Positions 30,745 through 43,137 of a DNA stretch of 64,000 nt are shown in pieces. The DNA lies in NCBI RefSeq assembly GCF_008704655.1, contig NZ_CP023688.1, positions 7,756,501 to 7,820,500 of the forward strand. The letters are read 5' to 3'. Every line of letters starts with the position of its first letter. Positions within the stretch are counted from its first letter, which is position 1. This DNA is from Streptomyces rimosus. Its GTDB lineage: Bacteria > Actinomycetota > Actinomycetes > Streptomycetales > Streptomycetaceae. A program made the translations under genes and the position numbers. The notes below the pieces were generated by a model. The model was not told the origin of the DNA. It ran no database searches and saw nothing but the letters and a program-made list of their open reading frames with translations.

Positions 30745-32586
30745 ATGACTGAGTATGGCCGGGGCTACGGCTCCGAACCGTGGCATCCGGACGACCCTCT
30801 CTACGGAGACCAGGGTCGATACGGAGGCCGGCCGCAACGGCCCCAGCAGGGTTCCTACGAAGGGCAGTACGGCGACCCGCACCAGCAGCAGGCCGCCTAC
30901 GGAGGCCAGCCGCAGGGCGGCCAGCAGCAGCACTACGGTCAGCAGCCGCACGGCCAGCAGCACCAAGGGCAGCACCCTCAGGGCCAGCGGCACCAGGGGC
31001 AGCACCCCCACGGCCAGCAGCAGCCCCAGTGGGATGAGCTGTCCGGCCCGTATCCGGCCCAGCAGCAGTACAACGGCGGCTGGGACGCCTCCCAGGGCGG
31101 TGCCCCGTACGACCCGTACGGCCAGCAGCCGCCCGTCGACCCGTACAGCGGCCAGAGCCCCGACTACTACGGCACCCAGGACGCGTACCCGCCGCCGCAG
31201 CCGCAGCACCTGCGCCGGCAGCAGGGCGGGCAGCACGACCCGCAGGGCCAGGGCGAGCAGGGCGAGCAGGTCGGCCAGACGGCGCAGTTCGAGGCAGTGC
31301 GCCCGGAGCAGCTGCGCCAGCCCCCGCACCCCTCCCCGCCCGGCGACGACTTCCGGGCCGCTCCCGGACCCGAGCAGGACGAGCAGGTCCGGGACCCGGC
31401 GCACTCGTTCTTCAAGGACGACCCGGACGGCGACGACGATGACGACGACCCGCGCGAGGAGCGCCGGGCCGGCCGGGAGCGCCGCGGCAAGGGCGGCAAG
31501 AAGGGCAAGAAGCGCAGCCGTACGGCCTGCCTGGTCGTCGCAGGCGTCTTCCTCGTCGGCGGCGGCGCGGTCGCCTACTTCGGCTACGACTTCCTGATGA
31601 GCCACTTCGGCCCGGCCCCCGACTACGAGGGCGAGGGCAGCGGGGACGTACAGGTCCAGATCCCGCCGGACACCTCCATCATGAAGATGGGCCTGATCCT
31701 CAAGAGCGCGGGCGTGGTCAAGAGCGCCGACGCCTTCACCGAGGCGGCGAACGAGAACGGCCAGGGCAAGCGGCTCCAGGCCGGCGCCTACTCGCTGCGC
31801 AAGCAGATGTCGGCGGCGTCCGCGGTCAAGCTGATGCTGGACCCCAAGAGCCGCAACGGCCTCACCGTCCGCGAGGGCCTGCGCAACGGCGCCGTCTACG
31901 ACCTGATCGACAAGAAGCTGCACCTGAACCCCGGTACGACCAAGGACGTGGCGCGCTCCGAGGCCAAGAACCTGGGGCTGCCCTCCTGGGCGAACAGCAA
32001 TCCGAAGATCAAGGACCCGCTGGAGGGCTTCCTCTACCCCTCCACGTACAGCGTCAGCGGCAAGGCCAAGCCGGCCGAGGTCCTCAGGGAGATGGTGGCG
32101 CGGGCCAACCGGGAGTACGCCAAGTACGACCTGGAGGAGAACGCTAAGAAGTTCGGCCTCAAGTCGCCGCTGGACCTCATCACGGTCGCCAGCCTCACCC
32201 AGGCCGAGGGCATCACCCACGACGACTTCCGCAAGATGGCCGCGGTCGTCTACAACCGGCTCGCGACGAGCAACACGGTCACCAATCAGAAGCTCGAATT
32301 CGACTCGACGTACAACTACCTGAAGAACCAGAGCAAGATCGACATCGGTACGCGCGAGATCCGCAACTACGACGACCCGTACAACACGTACTTCTACAAG
32401 GGCCTGCCGCCGGGACCGATCGGCAACCCCGGCGAGGACGCGCTGAAGGCGTCGATCGACCCGGACCAGAGCGCCAAGTGGCTGTTCTTCATCTCCATCG
32501 ACGGGAAGAAGACGGACTTCACGACCAACCTCAAGGACCACGAGAAACTGGTCCAGGAGTTCAACAAGCGCAAGCGCCAGTCGTAG
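30745..32586 (+). CDS. mltG: Endolytic murein transglycosylase MltG with long Gln-rich cytoplasmic tail
   Basis: YceG/MltG family enzyme, 613 aa, that cuts nascent glycan strands. Residues 1-245 are a cytoplasmic, low-complexity Gln/Gly/His/Pro/Tyr region, followed by a basic patch (GKGGKKGKKRSR), a membrane helix at about 259-282 and the outer domain. Catalytic Glu488 is in TQAEGITHDDF, and DPYNTYFYKGLPPGPIGNPG is the usual late motif. E. coli MltG has only a few residues before its helix, so the tail is an actinobacterial addition, perhaps for partner binding. aroE follows after a hairpin. Confidence 0.94.
   Translation: MTEYGRGYGSEPWHPDDPLYGDQGRYGGRPQRPQQGSYEGQYGDPHQQQAAYGGQPQGGQQQHYGQQPHGQQHQGQHPQGQRHQGQHPHGQQQPQWDELSGPYPAQQQYNGGWDASQGGAPYDPYGQQPPVDPYSGQSPDYYGTQDAYPPPQPQHLRRQQGGQHDPQGQGEQGEQVGQTAQFEAVRPEQLRQPPHPSPPGDDFRAAPGPEQDEQVRDPAHSFFKDDPDGDDDDDDPREERRAGRERRGKGGKKGKKRSRTACLVVAGVFLVGGGAVAYFGYDFLMSHFGPAPDYEGEGSGDVQVQIPPDTSIMKMGLILKSAGVVKSADAFTEAANENGQGKRLQAGAYSLRKQMSAASAVKLMLDPKSRNGLTVREGLRNGAVYDLIDKKLHLNPGTTKDVARSEAKNLGLPSWANSNPKIKDPLEGFLYPSTYSVSGKAKPAEVLREMVARANREYAKYDLEENAKKFGLKSPLDLITVASLTQAEGITHDDFRKMAAVVYNRLATSNTVTNQKLEFDSTYNYLKNQSKIDIGTREIRNYDDPYNTYFYKGLPPGPIGNPGEDALKASIDPDQSAKWLFFISIDGKKTDFTTNLKDHEKLVQEFNKRKRQS
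30951..31010 (+). repeat. 30-bp tandem repeat in the mltG 5' region
   Basis: Two 30-bp copies (30951-30980 and 30981-31010) that encode GQQHQGQHPQ and GQRHQGQHPH, with a third partial copy starting at 31011. They are imperfect at a few bases and always in frame. Confidence 0.8.
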
Positions 32587-32596
32587 GCCCCGGTGT

Positions 32597-32621
32597 CCGG
32601 CCGCCGCGGGGCGGCGGCCGG
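32597..32621 (+). terminator. Hairpin between mltG and aroE
   Basis: Perfect 11-bp stem (CCGGCCGCCGC at 32597-32607 with GCGGCGGCCGG at 32611-32621) and a GGG loop, 10 nt after the mltG stop. Confidence 0.6.
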
Positions 32622-32688
32622 CCCGGGGCGCCCCGGCCGCCGCGGGACGGTTCGTCTATCGTTTCGCGGGTCCGAGCTGAGGAGCACC

Positions 32689-33528
32689 ATGTCCAGTGAA
32701 GTCCAGGTCCGCCGCCGGGCGGCGGTCCTCGGGTCGCCCATCGCCCACTCCCTGTCCCCGGTGCTGCACCGGGCCGCCTATGCCGAACTGGGCCTGGCCG
32801 ACTGGGAGTACGGCCGCCACGAGATCGACGAGGCCGCACTGCCCGGCTTCATGGAGCGGCTGGACGGCACATGGGCGGGCCTGTCCCTGACCATGCCGCT
32901 CAAGCGGGCGGTGATCCCGCTGCTGGACGCGATCAGTGACACCGCCGCCTCCGTCGAGGCCGTGAACACCGTCGTCTTCACCGAGGACGGGCGGCGCACC
33001 GGCGACAACACCGACATCCCCGGCATGCTGGCCGCGCTGCGCGAGCGCGGTGTCCACGAGGTCGAAGGCGCGGCCGTGCTGGGCGCCGGCGCCACCGCCT
33101 CCTCCGCGCTCGCCGCGCTGTCCCGGATCTGCACGGGCGAGGTGACCGCGTACGTACGCAGCGAGGCGCGGGCCGCGGAGATGCGCGGCTGGGGCGAACG
33201 GCTGGGCGTCACCGTGCGTACGGCCGACTGGTCGAAGGCGGCCGCGGCCTTCGATGCGCCGCTGGTCATCGCCACCACCCCGGCCGGAACCACCGACGCG
33301 CTGGCCGCCGCCGTGCCGGAGCGGCCCGGCACCCTCTTCGACGTGCTGTACGAGCCGTGGCCGACCGCCCTGGCCGCGGCCTGGAGCACCCGCGGCGGCG
33401 CGGTCGTGGGCGGCCTGGACCTCCTCGTCCACCAGGCCGTACTGCAGGTGGAGCAGATGACCGGCCGCTCCCCGGCCCCGCTGGCGGCGATGCGCGCGGC
33501 GGGGGAGGCGGCGCTCGGCGGACGGTGA
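32689..33528 (+). CDS. aroE: Shikimate dehydrogenase
   Basis: NADP-dependent enzyme reducing 3-dehydroshikimate to shikimate; 279 aa. AVLGSPIAHSLSPVLH is the substrate-binding N-terminus, with its Ser pair. SLTMPLKRAV contains the catalytic Lys. AVEAVNTVVF and NTDIPGM (catalytic Asp) follow. AVLGAGATASSALAAL is the nucleotide loop. The ATG has GAGGAG 4-9 nt upstream; a frame open to 32593 lacks support. It opens a run of shikimate-pathway genes (aroE, then aroC-aroK-aroB-aroQ) toward chorismate and its precursors. Confidence 0.95.
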   Translation: MSSEVQVRRRAAVLGSPIAHSLSPVLHRAAYAELGLADWEYGRHEIDEAALPGFMERLDGTWAGLSLTMPLKRAVIPLLDAISDTAASVEAVNTVVFTEDGRRTGDNTDIPGMLAALRERGVHEVEGAAVLGAGATASSALAALSRICTGEVTAYVRSEARAAEMRGWGERLGVTVRTADWSKAAAAFDAPLVIATTPAGTTDALAAAVPERPGTLFDVLYEPWPTALAAAWSTRGGAVVGGLDLLVHQAVLQVEQMTGRSPAPLAAMRAAGEAALGGR

Positions 33529-33644
33529 CCCGCCCGGTGTGTCCACCGCCGGTCCGCTTCCTGGACGGGGAGCGGTCCGCCGGGGCGGACGTGGGAGGAT
33601 CAGGGGAAGACTGTTCGCGCAGTAGCAGGACATGAGGAGCATCG

Positions 33645-36929
<3,285 letters not shown>

Positions 36930-36958
36930 CCGCCGCACCCCGCGCACCCCGCGCCGCT

Positions 36959-36986
36959 CCCGGCCGTCGCCCCGGCGACGGCCGGG
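36959..36986 (+). terminator. Terminator after aroQ
   Basis: Perfect 13-bp stem (CCCGGCCGTCGCC at 36959-36971 with GGCGACGGCCGGG at 36974-36986), 2-nt loop, 29 nt after the aroQ stop. Confidence 0.7.
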
Positions 36987-37183
36987 CCCGTCGGCCGCCC
37001 CGCCGGGGGAGGACTGCGGTCACCTTCTGCGGGTACCGTTCGCCGGACAACCAATCGGCCCACCCGGGCCGGACGCCCGGCGCGCACCCGAGCGCCGTAC
37101 GGACGACAGCCCCGCCCGTACGGCGAACACCGTGCACCGCGGGCGGCCCACGAGATCGACCGCACGAGACGGAGAGCCACCGG

Positions 37184-38023
37184 ATGCAGCACGCAGTGGG
37201 GGCGCCGCTGCCACCGCCTCACGGACCGGTGCCGGGCCCCGTGGCCGCGATGAGCTGGACCCCGGGCCACCCCGTACCACCGCAGCAGCCGCCGGCCGCA
37301 CCGCCCGCGCAGGGCTGGCCCACGGCCCCGCCGCCCACCGCCCCGCCGCACGGCGCGCCGACCGCGCCGCCCCCTGCCGAGGCCACCGGGCACGTACAGC
37401 TGCCGCCCGGCGCGCCCGTGGCGCTGCCCAGCCCACCCACCGGAGCCTCCGCGCCGGACGCCGCGCACGCCGCCGTCGCGGTGCTGCTCATCGGCCCGGC
37501 CGGGGCCGGCAAGACCAGCGTCGCCCGGCACTGGGCCGACACCCGCCGGGTGCCCACCGCGCACATCAGCCTCGACGACGTGCGCGAATGGGTACGGTCC
37601 GGCTTCGCCGACCCGCAGACCGGCTGGAACGACCACTCCGAGGCGCAGTACCGCCTCGCCCGCCGCACCTGCGGCTTCGCCGCCCGCAACTTCCTCGCCA
37701 ACGGCATCTCCTGCATCCTGGACGACGCCGTCTTCCCGGACCGCCCGGTCATCGGCCTCGGCGGCTGGAAACGCCATGTGGGCCCCGGCCTGCTGCCGAT
37801 CGTGCTGCTCCCCGGCCTGGAAATAGTCCTGGAGCGCAACGCCCGCCGCACGGGCAACCGCCGCCTGTCCGACGAAGAGGTCGCCCGGATACACGGCCGG
37901 ATGGCGGGCTGGTACGGCTCCGGCCTGCCGATCATCGACAACTCCGCGCAGGATGTGCCGACCACGGCGCGTCTGCTGGATGATGTGGTGGCCCGGAGTA
38001 TCGCCAGCCCGCCCAGCTGGTAG
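37184..38023 (+). CDS. P-loop ATPase/kinase with Pro-rich N-terminus
   Basis: Protein of 279 aa. Residues 1-95 are a Pro/Ala/His-rich low-complexity region. A compact P-loop domain follows, with Walker A GPAGAGKTS near residue 107. The order of segments (HISLDDVREWV, ISCILDDAVFPDR, VLERNARRTGNRRLSDEEVARIHGRM) is that of small zeta-toxin or polynucleotide-kinase-like P-loop kinases, but I cannot name the substrate. The ATG has ACGGAGAG 8-15 nt upstream. It lies alone between the aro genes and the M24 gene. Confidence 0.8.
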   Translation: MQHAVGAPLPPPHGPVPGPVAAMSWTPGHPVPPQQPPAAPPAQGWPTAPPPTAPPHGAPTAPPPAEATGHVQLPPGAPVALPSPPTGASAPDAAHAAVAVLLIGPAGAGKTSVARHWADTRRVPTAHISLDDVREWVRSGFADPQTGWNDHSEAQYRLARRTCGFAARNFLANGISCILDDAVFPDRPVIGLGGWKRHVGPGLLPIVLLPGLEIVLERNARRTGNRRLSDEEVARIHGRMAGWYGSGLPIIDNSAQDVPTTARLLDDVVARSIASPPSW

Positions 38024-38433
38024 CCGGAGGCGGGGAGGGCAGGGGCCGGCAGGAGGAGCGGGGCGAAAGGCGGGCCAGAGCCTTGCTGTACGGGGGCGCC
38101 GTCCCCGGCCCTGCGCCCCCGCACCCGTACGGGGCGTGCTGCCCCCCGCACCCATACGGGGCGCGCCGCCCCCCACACCCGTACGGGCGTGACCCCCGAC
38201 GCCCGTACGGAGCGCGCCGCCCGCGCCCCTCGCACCCGCCAGGCCCCGAATTCCGCCGGCTCCCCACGGTTCCCGCCGCCCCCTCCGGGTATCCCCCCGC
38301 CGGGGGAACGATCACGTTCGATTTGCCCTGTAGGGCCGCCGCCTTCCGCCCGCCCGGCCGGCAGCACCCCCGTGATCCCCCGGCCGGACCCGCCCGACCG
38401 GCCGGGGGAGACCGGGGACCGTACGCTCGGTGC
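38024..38433. other. 410-bp gap with imperfect CCGTACGGGGC repeats
   Basis: Between 38117 and 38225 a unit of 24-27 bp is repeated about four times around the core CACCCGTACGGG(GC). It reads as PHPYGARRP-like repeats on the plus strand and APYGCGGR-like repeats on the minus strand. Both long frames are Pro/Arg/Gly-rich and look non-coding. A near-palindrome GAACGATCACGTTC lies at 38306-38319, which might be an operator of the downstream gene. No gene is called here. Confidence 0.6.
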
Positions 38434-39540
38434 ATGTCCGAGCTGTACTCGGCCCGGCGTACGCGGGTGCGCGACCGCTGCGTCGCCGCCGGAAGCGCCG
38501 CGGCGCTGATCTCGCGTCCCGCCAACGTCCGCTACCTCACCGGGTGCGCGCCGCCCGGCGCGGCCCTGCTGCTCGGCCCGGCCGACGACCTGCTGCTGAC
38601 CGCGGGGCCGCTGAGCGGGGACCCGTCGGAGGGGCGTCCGGCGGAGGACCTGCGGGTCTCGGAGCTGCCGACCCGGGACGGCGATCCGGTCGTGGCCGCC
38701 GCCGACGAGGCCGCGCGGGCCGGGGCCGGTACGCTCGCCGTCGAGGAGCACCATCTGACCGTCGCCCGGCACCGCGCGCTCGCCCAGGTCGCCCCGCGCC
38801 TGCGGCTCGCCGACCTGGCCCGCGCCGTCGAGGCGCAGCGGGTCGTCAAGGACGACGAGGAGATCTCCTGTCTGCGGATCGCAGCCGAGATCACCGACCA
38901 GGCCCTCGGCGAGTTGCTGGAGTCGATTCTGGTGGGCCGTACGGAACGGCACCTGGCCCTGGAGCTGGAGCGCCGCCTGGTGGACCACGGCGCGGACGGC
39001 CCCGCCTTCCCCACCTCGGTCGGCACCGGCCCGAACGCCGGCCGCCCCGGACATCCGCCCACCGACCGGCGCGTCGAGGAGGGCGACTTCCTCTCCGTCA
39101 ACCTGGGTGCGAACTACCGGGGTTACCGCTGCGAGATCGGCCGTACATTCGTCATCGGCACCACGCCGGCGGACTGGCAGATCGAGCTGTACGACCTCGT
39201 TTTCGCAGCCCAGCGGGCCGGGCGGGAGGCGCTGGCGCCCGGTGTGGAGTGCCGTGAGGTGGACCGCGCGGCGCGTCAGGTGCTGGTCGGCGCGGGGCAC
39301 GGGGAGCGGCTCGGGCCGGGTACCGGACACGGTGTGGGCCTGGAAATCGACGAGGACCCTCGGCTGTCACCTGCGGCCATGGGTAAACTGGACGCTTGCG
39401 TGCCGGTCACCGTCGATCCAGGGGTTCATATCCCGGGCCGCGGCGGCGTCCGGATCGACGACACACTCGTCGTCCGCCCCGAGGCGGACGGCGGGCCCGA
39501 GCTACTCACGATCACGACCAAGGAGCTGCTCGCCCTCTGA
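38434..39540 (+). CDS. M24 (Xaa-Pro aminopeptidase-like) protein with altered metal ligands
   Basis: Pita-bread fold protein of the M24 family, 368 aa: N-terminal creatinase-like domain to about residue 140, catalytic-fold domain after it. At the five positions that bind the two metals in aminopeptidase P (Asp, Asp, His, Glu, Glu) I read Asn223, Glu234, His299, Asp328 and Asp342. Spacing between the first two (11) and between His and the fourth (29) is the same as in E. coli PepP. All four acidic ligands are therefore changed, so activity is uncertain. [15 protein letters not shown] is a normal start. It is just upstream of efp, where a peptidase is common. Confidence 0.88.
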   Translation: MSELYSARRTRVRDRCVAAGSAAALISRPANVRYLTGCAPPGAALLLGPADDLLLTAGPLSGDPSEGRPAEDLRVSELPTRDGDPVVAAADEAARAGAGTLAVEEHHLTVARHRALAQVAPRLRLADLARAVEAQRVVKDDEEISCLRIAAEITDQALGELLESILVGRTERHLALELERRLVDHGADGPAFPTSVGTGPNAGRPGHPPTDRRVEEGDFLSVNLGANYRGYRCEIGRTFVIGTTPADWQIELYDLVFAAQRAGREALAPGVECREVDRAARQVLVGAGHGERLGPGTGHGVGLEIDEDPRLSPAAMGKLDACVPVTVDPGVHIPGRGGVRIDDTLVVRPEADGGPELLTITTKELLAL

Positions 39541-39608
39541 GCCTTGACGGGCTCGGAGCGTGCGTCTTCCGGGTCCCCACCACCTGCAGTCCAGGAGATT
39601 CCGCAACC

Positions 39609-40175
39609 GTGGCATCCACGAACGACCTCAAGAACGGCATGGTGCTCAAGCTCGAAGGCGGCCAGCTCTGGTCCGTCGTCGAGTTCCAGCACGTCAAGCC
39701 CGGCAAGGGCCCGGCCTTCGTCCGCACCAAGCTCAAGAACGTGCTGTCCGGCAAGGTGGTGGACAAGACCTTCAACGCCGGTGTGAAGGTCGAGACGGCC
39801 AACGTCGACAAGCGCGGCATGCAGTTCTCGTACATGGACGGCGACTACTTCGTCTTCATGGACATGGACACCTACGACCAGCTGCACATCGACCGCAAGA
39901 CCGTCGGTGAGGCCGCCAACTTCCTGCTCGAAGGCTTCGAGGCGGTCGTGGCGCAGAACGAGGGCCAGGTGCTCTACGTCGAGCTGCCGGCCGCGGTCGA
40001 GCTGACCATCAAGGAGACCGAGCCCGGCGTCCAGGGCGACCGCTCCACCGGCGGCACCAAGCCCGCCACCCTGGAGACCGGCTACGAGATCCAGGTCCCG
40101 CTGTTCATCACGACCGGCGAGAAGATCAAGGTCGACACCCGCTCCGGTGAGTACCTCGGCCGGGTGAACAGCTAA
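39609..40175 (+). CDS. efp: Elongation factor P
   Basis: Translation factor that rescues ribosomes stalled at polyproline; 188 aa, three beta-barrel domains. The domain I loop [10 protein letters not shown] carries the Lys that corresponds to the modified residue in E. coli EF-P. The C-terminal motif LPLF-like [24 protein letters not shown] is intact. GTG 39609 has CCAGGAG about 13 nt upstream. nusB starts 2 nt after the stop, so the two are co-translated. Confidence 0.97.
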   Translation: MASTNDLKNGMVLKLEGGQLWSVVEFQHVKPGKGPAFVRTKLKNVLSGKVVDKTFNAGVKVETANVDKRGMQFSYMDGDYFVFMDMDTYDQLHIDRKTVGEAANFLLEGFEAVVAQNEGQVLYVELPAAVELTIKETEPGVQGDRSTGGTKPATLETGYEIQVPLFITTGEKIKVDTRSGEYLGRVNS

Positions 40176-40177
40176 CC

Positions 40178-40612
40178 GTGGCCGCCCGCAACAAGGCCCG
40201 CAAGCGAGCCTTCCAGATCCTCTTCGAGGCCGACCAGCGCGGTGCCGACGTGCAGTCCGTGCTGGCGGACTGGATGCGTCACGCCCGGACCGACCCGCGG
40301 CAGCCGCCGGTCAACGAGTACACCCTGCAACTGGTCGAGGGGTACGCGGAGCACGTCGAGCGCATCGACGAACTGCTCGCCACCTACTCCGTCGGCTGGA
40401 CGCTGGACCGGATGCCGACGGTGGACCGCAACGTCCTGCGGCTCGGCGCCTACGAGCTGATCTGGGAGGACGAGACCCCGGACGCCGTGGCCATCGACGA
40501 AGCGGTACAGCTGGCCAAGGAATTCTCCACGGACGAGTCGCCGGCCTTCGTCAACGGCCTCCTCGCCCGTCTGAAGGAACTGAAGCCGAGCCTGCGGCGC
40601 GAGGCGCGGTAA
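40178..40612 (+). CDS. nusB: Transcription antitermination factor NusB
   Basis: All-helical RNA-binding protein, 144 aa, that with NusE (S10) binds boxA during rRNA transcription. The N-terminus AARNKARKRAFQILFEAD and the later WTLDRMPTVDRNVLRLGAYELIW and AIDEAVQLAKEFSTDESPAFVNGLL are the family motifs. GTG start 2 nt after efp. A terminator follows. Confidence 0.96.
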   Translation: MAARNKARKRAFQILFEADQRGADVQSVLADWMRHARTDPRQPPVNEYTLQLVEGYAEHVERIDELLATYSVGWTLDRMPTVDRNVLRLGAYELIWEDETPDAVAIDEAVQLAKEFSTDESPAFVNGLLARLKELKPSLRREAR

Positions 40613-40630
40613 GGCAGCGGTGGATCGTGA

Positions 40631-40661
40631 AAGGGCCCGGAGCGGGACGCTCCGGGCCCTT
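40631..40661 (+). terminator. Terminator after nusB
   Basis: Perfect 14-bp stem (AAGGGCCCGGAGCG at 40631-40644 with 40648-40661), GGA loop, 18 nt after the nusB stop. Confidence 0.75.
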
Positions 40662-40701
40662 CGCACACCCCCTTCGCCCCGGGGGTGGCGGGACACAGAA
40701 A

Positions 40702-40732
40702 ACCGCCGCCCGGAAGCCTCCGGAGCGGCGGT
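40702..40732 (-). terminator. Terminator after bldD
   Basis: On the minus strand an 8-bp outer stem (ACCGCCGC with GCGGCGGT), an inner CCGG/CCGG pair, and TTTTC directly after the stem, 28 nt beyond the bldD stop. Confidence 0.7.
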
Positions 40733-40759
40733 ACGTTTCTGCAGGTGACGCCGGTACGG

Positions 40760-41260
40760 TCAGATGTCCTCGTGCTGCACCGCGCGGCGCGCGTCGGCGT
40801 CCAGCACGCCCCAGCTGATGAGCTGCTCGGTCAGCACGGAGGGCGACTGGTCGTAGATCACCGCGAGGGTGCGCAGGTCGTCCTGGCGGATCGAGAGGAC
40901 CTTGCCGTTGTAGTCGCCGCGCTGGCTCTGGATCGTGGCGGCGTAGCGCTGCAGCGGGCCGGCCTTCTCGGCGGGGACGTGGGCCAGCCGCTCCAGGTCC
41001 AGGACCAGCTTCGGCGGCGGCTCGGCGGCACCGCCCGGGGTCGTGCCCGGCAGCAGTTCCTGCACCGGCACGCCGTAGAAGTCGGCCAGCTCGGCCAGGC
41101 GCTGCACGGTCACGGCACGGTCGCCGCGCTCGTACGAGCCCACCACCACGGCCTTCCAGCGGCCCTGGGACTTCTCCTCGACACCGTGGAGAGAGAGGCC
41201 CTGCTGGGTGCGGATGGCGCGGAGCTTGGCCCCGAGCTGTTTGGCGTATTCGCTGGACAT
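40760..41260 (-). CDS. bldD: Developmental master regulator BldD
   Basis: Repressor of sporulation genes during vegetative growth in Streptomyces, 166 aa. The N-terminal XRE-type helix-turn-helix is at about residues 8-65 (LGAKLRAIRTQQGLSLHGVEEKSQGRWK). The C-terminal domain binds tetrameric cyclic di-GMP, which drives dimerisation. Its known RxD-x8-RxxD signature is complete here: RGD, eight residues (YNGKVLSI), RQDD, at about 116-130. It is monocistronic with its own terminator. Its promoter carries a dyad over the -10, in line with known autoregulation. Confidence 0.97.
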   Translation of the reverse strand: MSSEYAKQLGAKLRAIRTQQGLSLHGVEEKSQGRWKAVVVGSYERGDRAVTVQRLAELADFYGVPVQELLPGTTPGGAAEPPPKLVLDLERLAHVPAEKAGPLQRYAATIQSQRGDYNGKVLSIRQDDLRTLAVIYDQSPSVLTEQLISWGVLDADARRAVQHEDI

Positions 41261-41307
41261 AAAGCTCCCCGGACGCTGTGTAGGCGTGCGGCGCGGCCGC
41301 GCGCTGG

Positions 41308-41349
41308 TAACTCACTGTGAGGTTACGCAGCGTAATTCGGCATCGTCAA
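41308..41349 (-). promoter_or_regulatory. bldD promoter with dyad operator over the -10
   Basis: On the minus strand TTGACG (plus 41344-41349), an 18-bp spacer, then TAACCT (plus 41320-41325). The near-perfect dyad TAACTCACTGTGAGGTTA (41308-41325) covers the -10 and expected start site. BldD is known to repress its own promoter, and the TCAC/GTGA halves fit its half-sites, so this is probably the autoregulatory operator. Confidence 0.65.
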
Positions 41350-41445
41350 GCCGAATGAGTCACACGGTGGTCCCGAAGGGGTGTTGTCGGACCCCGCCGC
41401 GGGTGCTGATACCGTGGACGGCGTAATTCCGACGTCCTTTAAAGT

Positions 41446-42056
<611 letters not shown>

Positions 42057-42150
42057 CACACCCCCGTACGGACCCGGTGCCGCCGGGCCCGTGCCCCTGC
42101 CTGCTCGTCGGACATACCCGTACACCTCCATCAATCACGGAGAAAACCGG

Positions 42151-43137
42151 ATGAAGCGTCATCTCATCTCGGCCGCCGACCTCACCCGCGACGATGCCGT
42201 CCTGATCCTCGACACCGCCGAGGAGATGGCCCGGGTGGCGGACCGGCCGATCAAGAAACTCCCCACGCTGCGCGGACGCACCGTCGTCAACCTCTTCTTC
42301 GAGGACTCCACGCGCACCCGCATCTCCTTCGAGGCCGCCGCGAAGCGGCTGTCCGCGGACGTCATCAACTTCTCCGCCAAGGGCTCGTCCGTCTCCAAGG
42401 GCGAGTCCCTGAAGGACACCGCCCTGACCCTGGAGGCGATGGGCGCGGACGCCGTCGTCATCCGGCACGGCGACTCCGGCGCCCCGCACCGCCTGGCCAC
42501 CTCCGGCTGGATCGGCGGCTCGGTCGTCAACGCCGGTGACGGTACGCACGAGCACCCCACCCAGGCCCTCCTGGACGCCTTCACCATGCGCCGCCACCTG
42601 ACCGACGGCGCAGGCCAGGACCTCTCGGGGCGCCACATCACCATCGTCGGCGACATCCTGCACAGCCGGGTGGCCCGCTCCAACGTCCACCTGCTGACCA
42701 CGCTGGGCGCCGAGGTGACGCTGGTCGCGCCGCCCACCCTGGTGCCGATCGGCGTCGAGCGGTGGCCCTGCGAGGTCAGCTACGACCTCGACGCGGTGCT
42801 GACCAAGTCCGACGCGGTCATGATGCTGCGCGTCCAGCGCGAGCGGATGAACGCCGCCTTCTTCCCCACCGAGCGGGAGTACGCCCGGCGCTACGGCCTC
42901 GACGGCGACCGGATGGCCCGGATGCCCGACCACGCGATCGTGATGCACCCCGGCCCGATGAACCGCGGCATGGAGATCACCGCCGAGGTCGCCGACTCGC
43001 CGCGCTGCACCGCCGTCGAGCAGGTGGCCAACGGTGTCAGCATCCGCATGGCCGTCCTGTACCTGCTGCTGGGCGGCAACGAGCCCGCCGTCACCACCAC
43101 CGCCCCCACCGGCACCCGCACCGAGGAGAGCAAGTAA
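42151..43137 (+). CDS. pyrB: Aspartate carbamoyltransferase catalytic subunit
   Basis: Second step of pyrimidine synthesis, 328 aa. The carbamoyl phosphate site [13 protein letters not shown] is at about residues 50-62, and [16 protein letters not shown] and [11 protein letters not shown] complete the family set. No regulatory subunit (PyrI) gene is present, as usual for actinobacteria. ATG 42151 has ACGGAGA upstream; an in-frame extension to 42091 is unlikely. The stop shares a base with pyrC (TAATG). Confidence 0.97.
   Translation: MKRHLISAADLTRDDAVLILDTAEEMARVADRPIKKLPTLRGRTVVNLFFEDSTRTRISFEAAAKRLSADVINFSAKGSSVSKGESLKDTALTLEAMGADAVVIRHGDSGAPHRLATSGWIGGSVVNAGDGTHEHPTQALLDAFTMRRHLTDGAGQDLSGRHITIVGDILHSRVARSNVHLLTTLGAEVTLVAPPTLVPIGVERWPCEVSYDLDAVLTKSDAVMMLRVQRERMNAAFFPTEREYARRYGLDGDRMARMPDHAIVMHPGPMNRGMEITAEVADSPRCTAVEQVANGVSIRMAVLYLLLGGNEPAVTTTAPTGTRTEESK

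Noticed and set aside
30951..31010. Tandem repeats in mltG as a possible CRISPR or minisatellite array
   Set aside because: Only two and a half 30-bp copies, no spacers, and always in frame within a coding region.
38083..38433. Pro/Arg-rich N-terminal extension of the M24 protein
   Set aside because: It consists of the DNA repeat read in frame and lacks codon bias; [15 protein letters not shown] at 38434 is a normal family start.
41390..41415. TTGTCGGAC upstream of pyrR as a damage-type promoter
   Set aside because: Base 8 differs from the TTGTCRGTG consensus and the nearest TANNNT (TACCGT) is at the wrong spacing.
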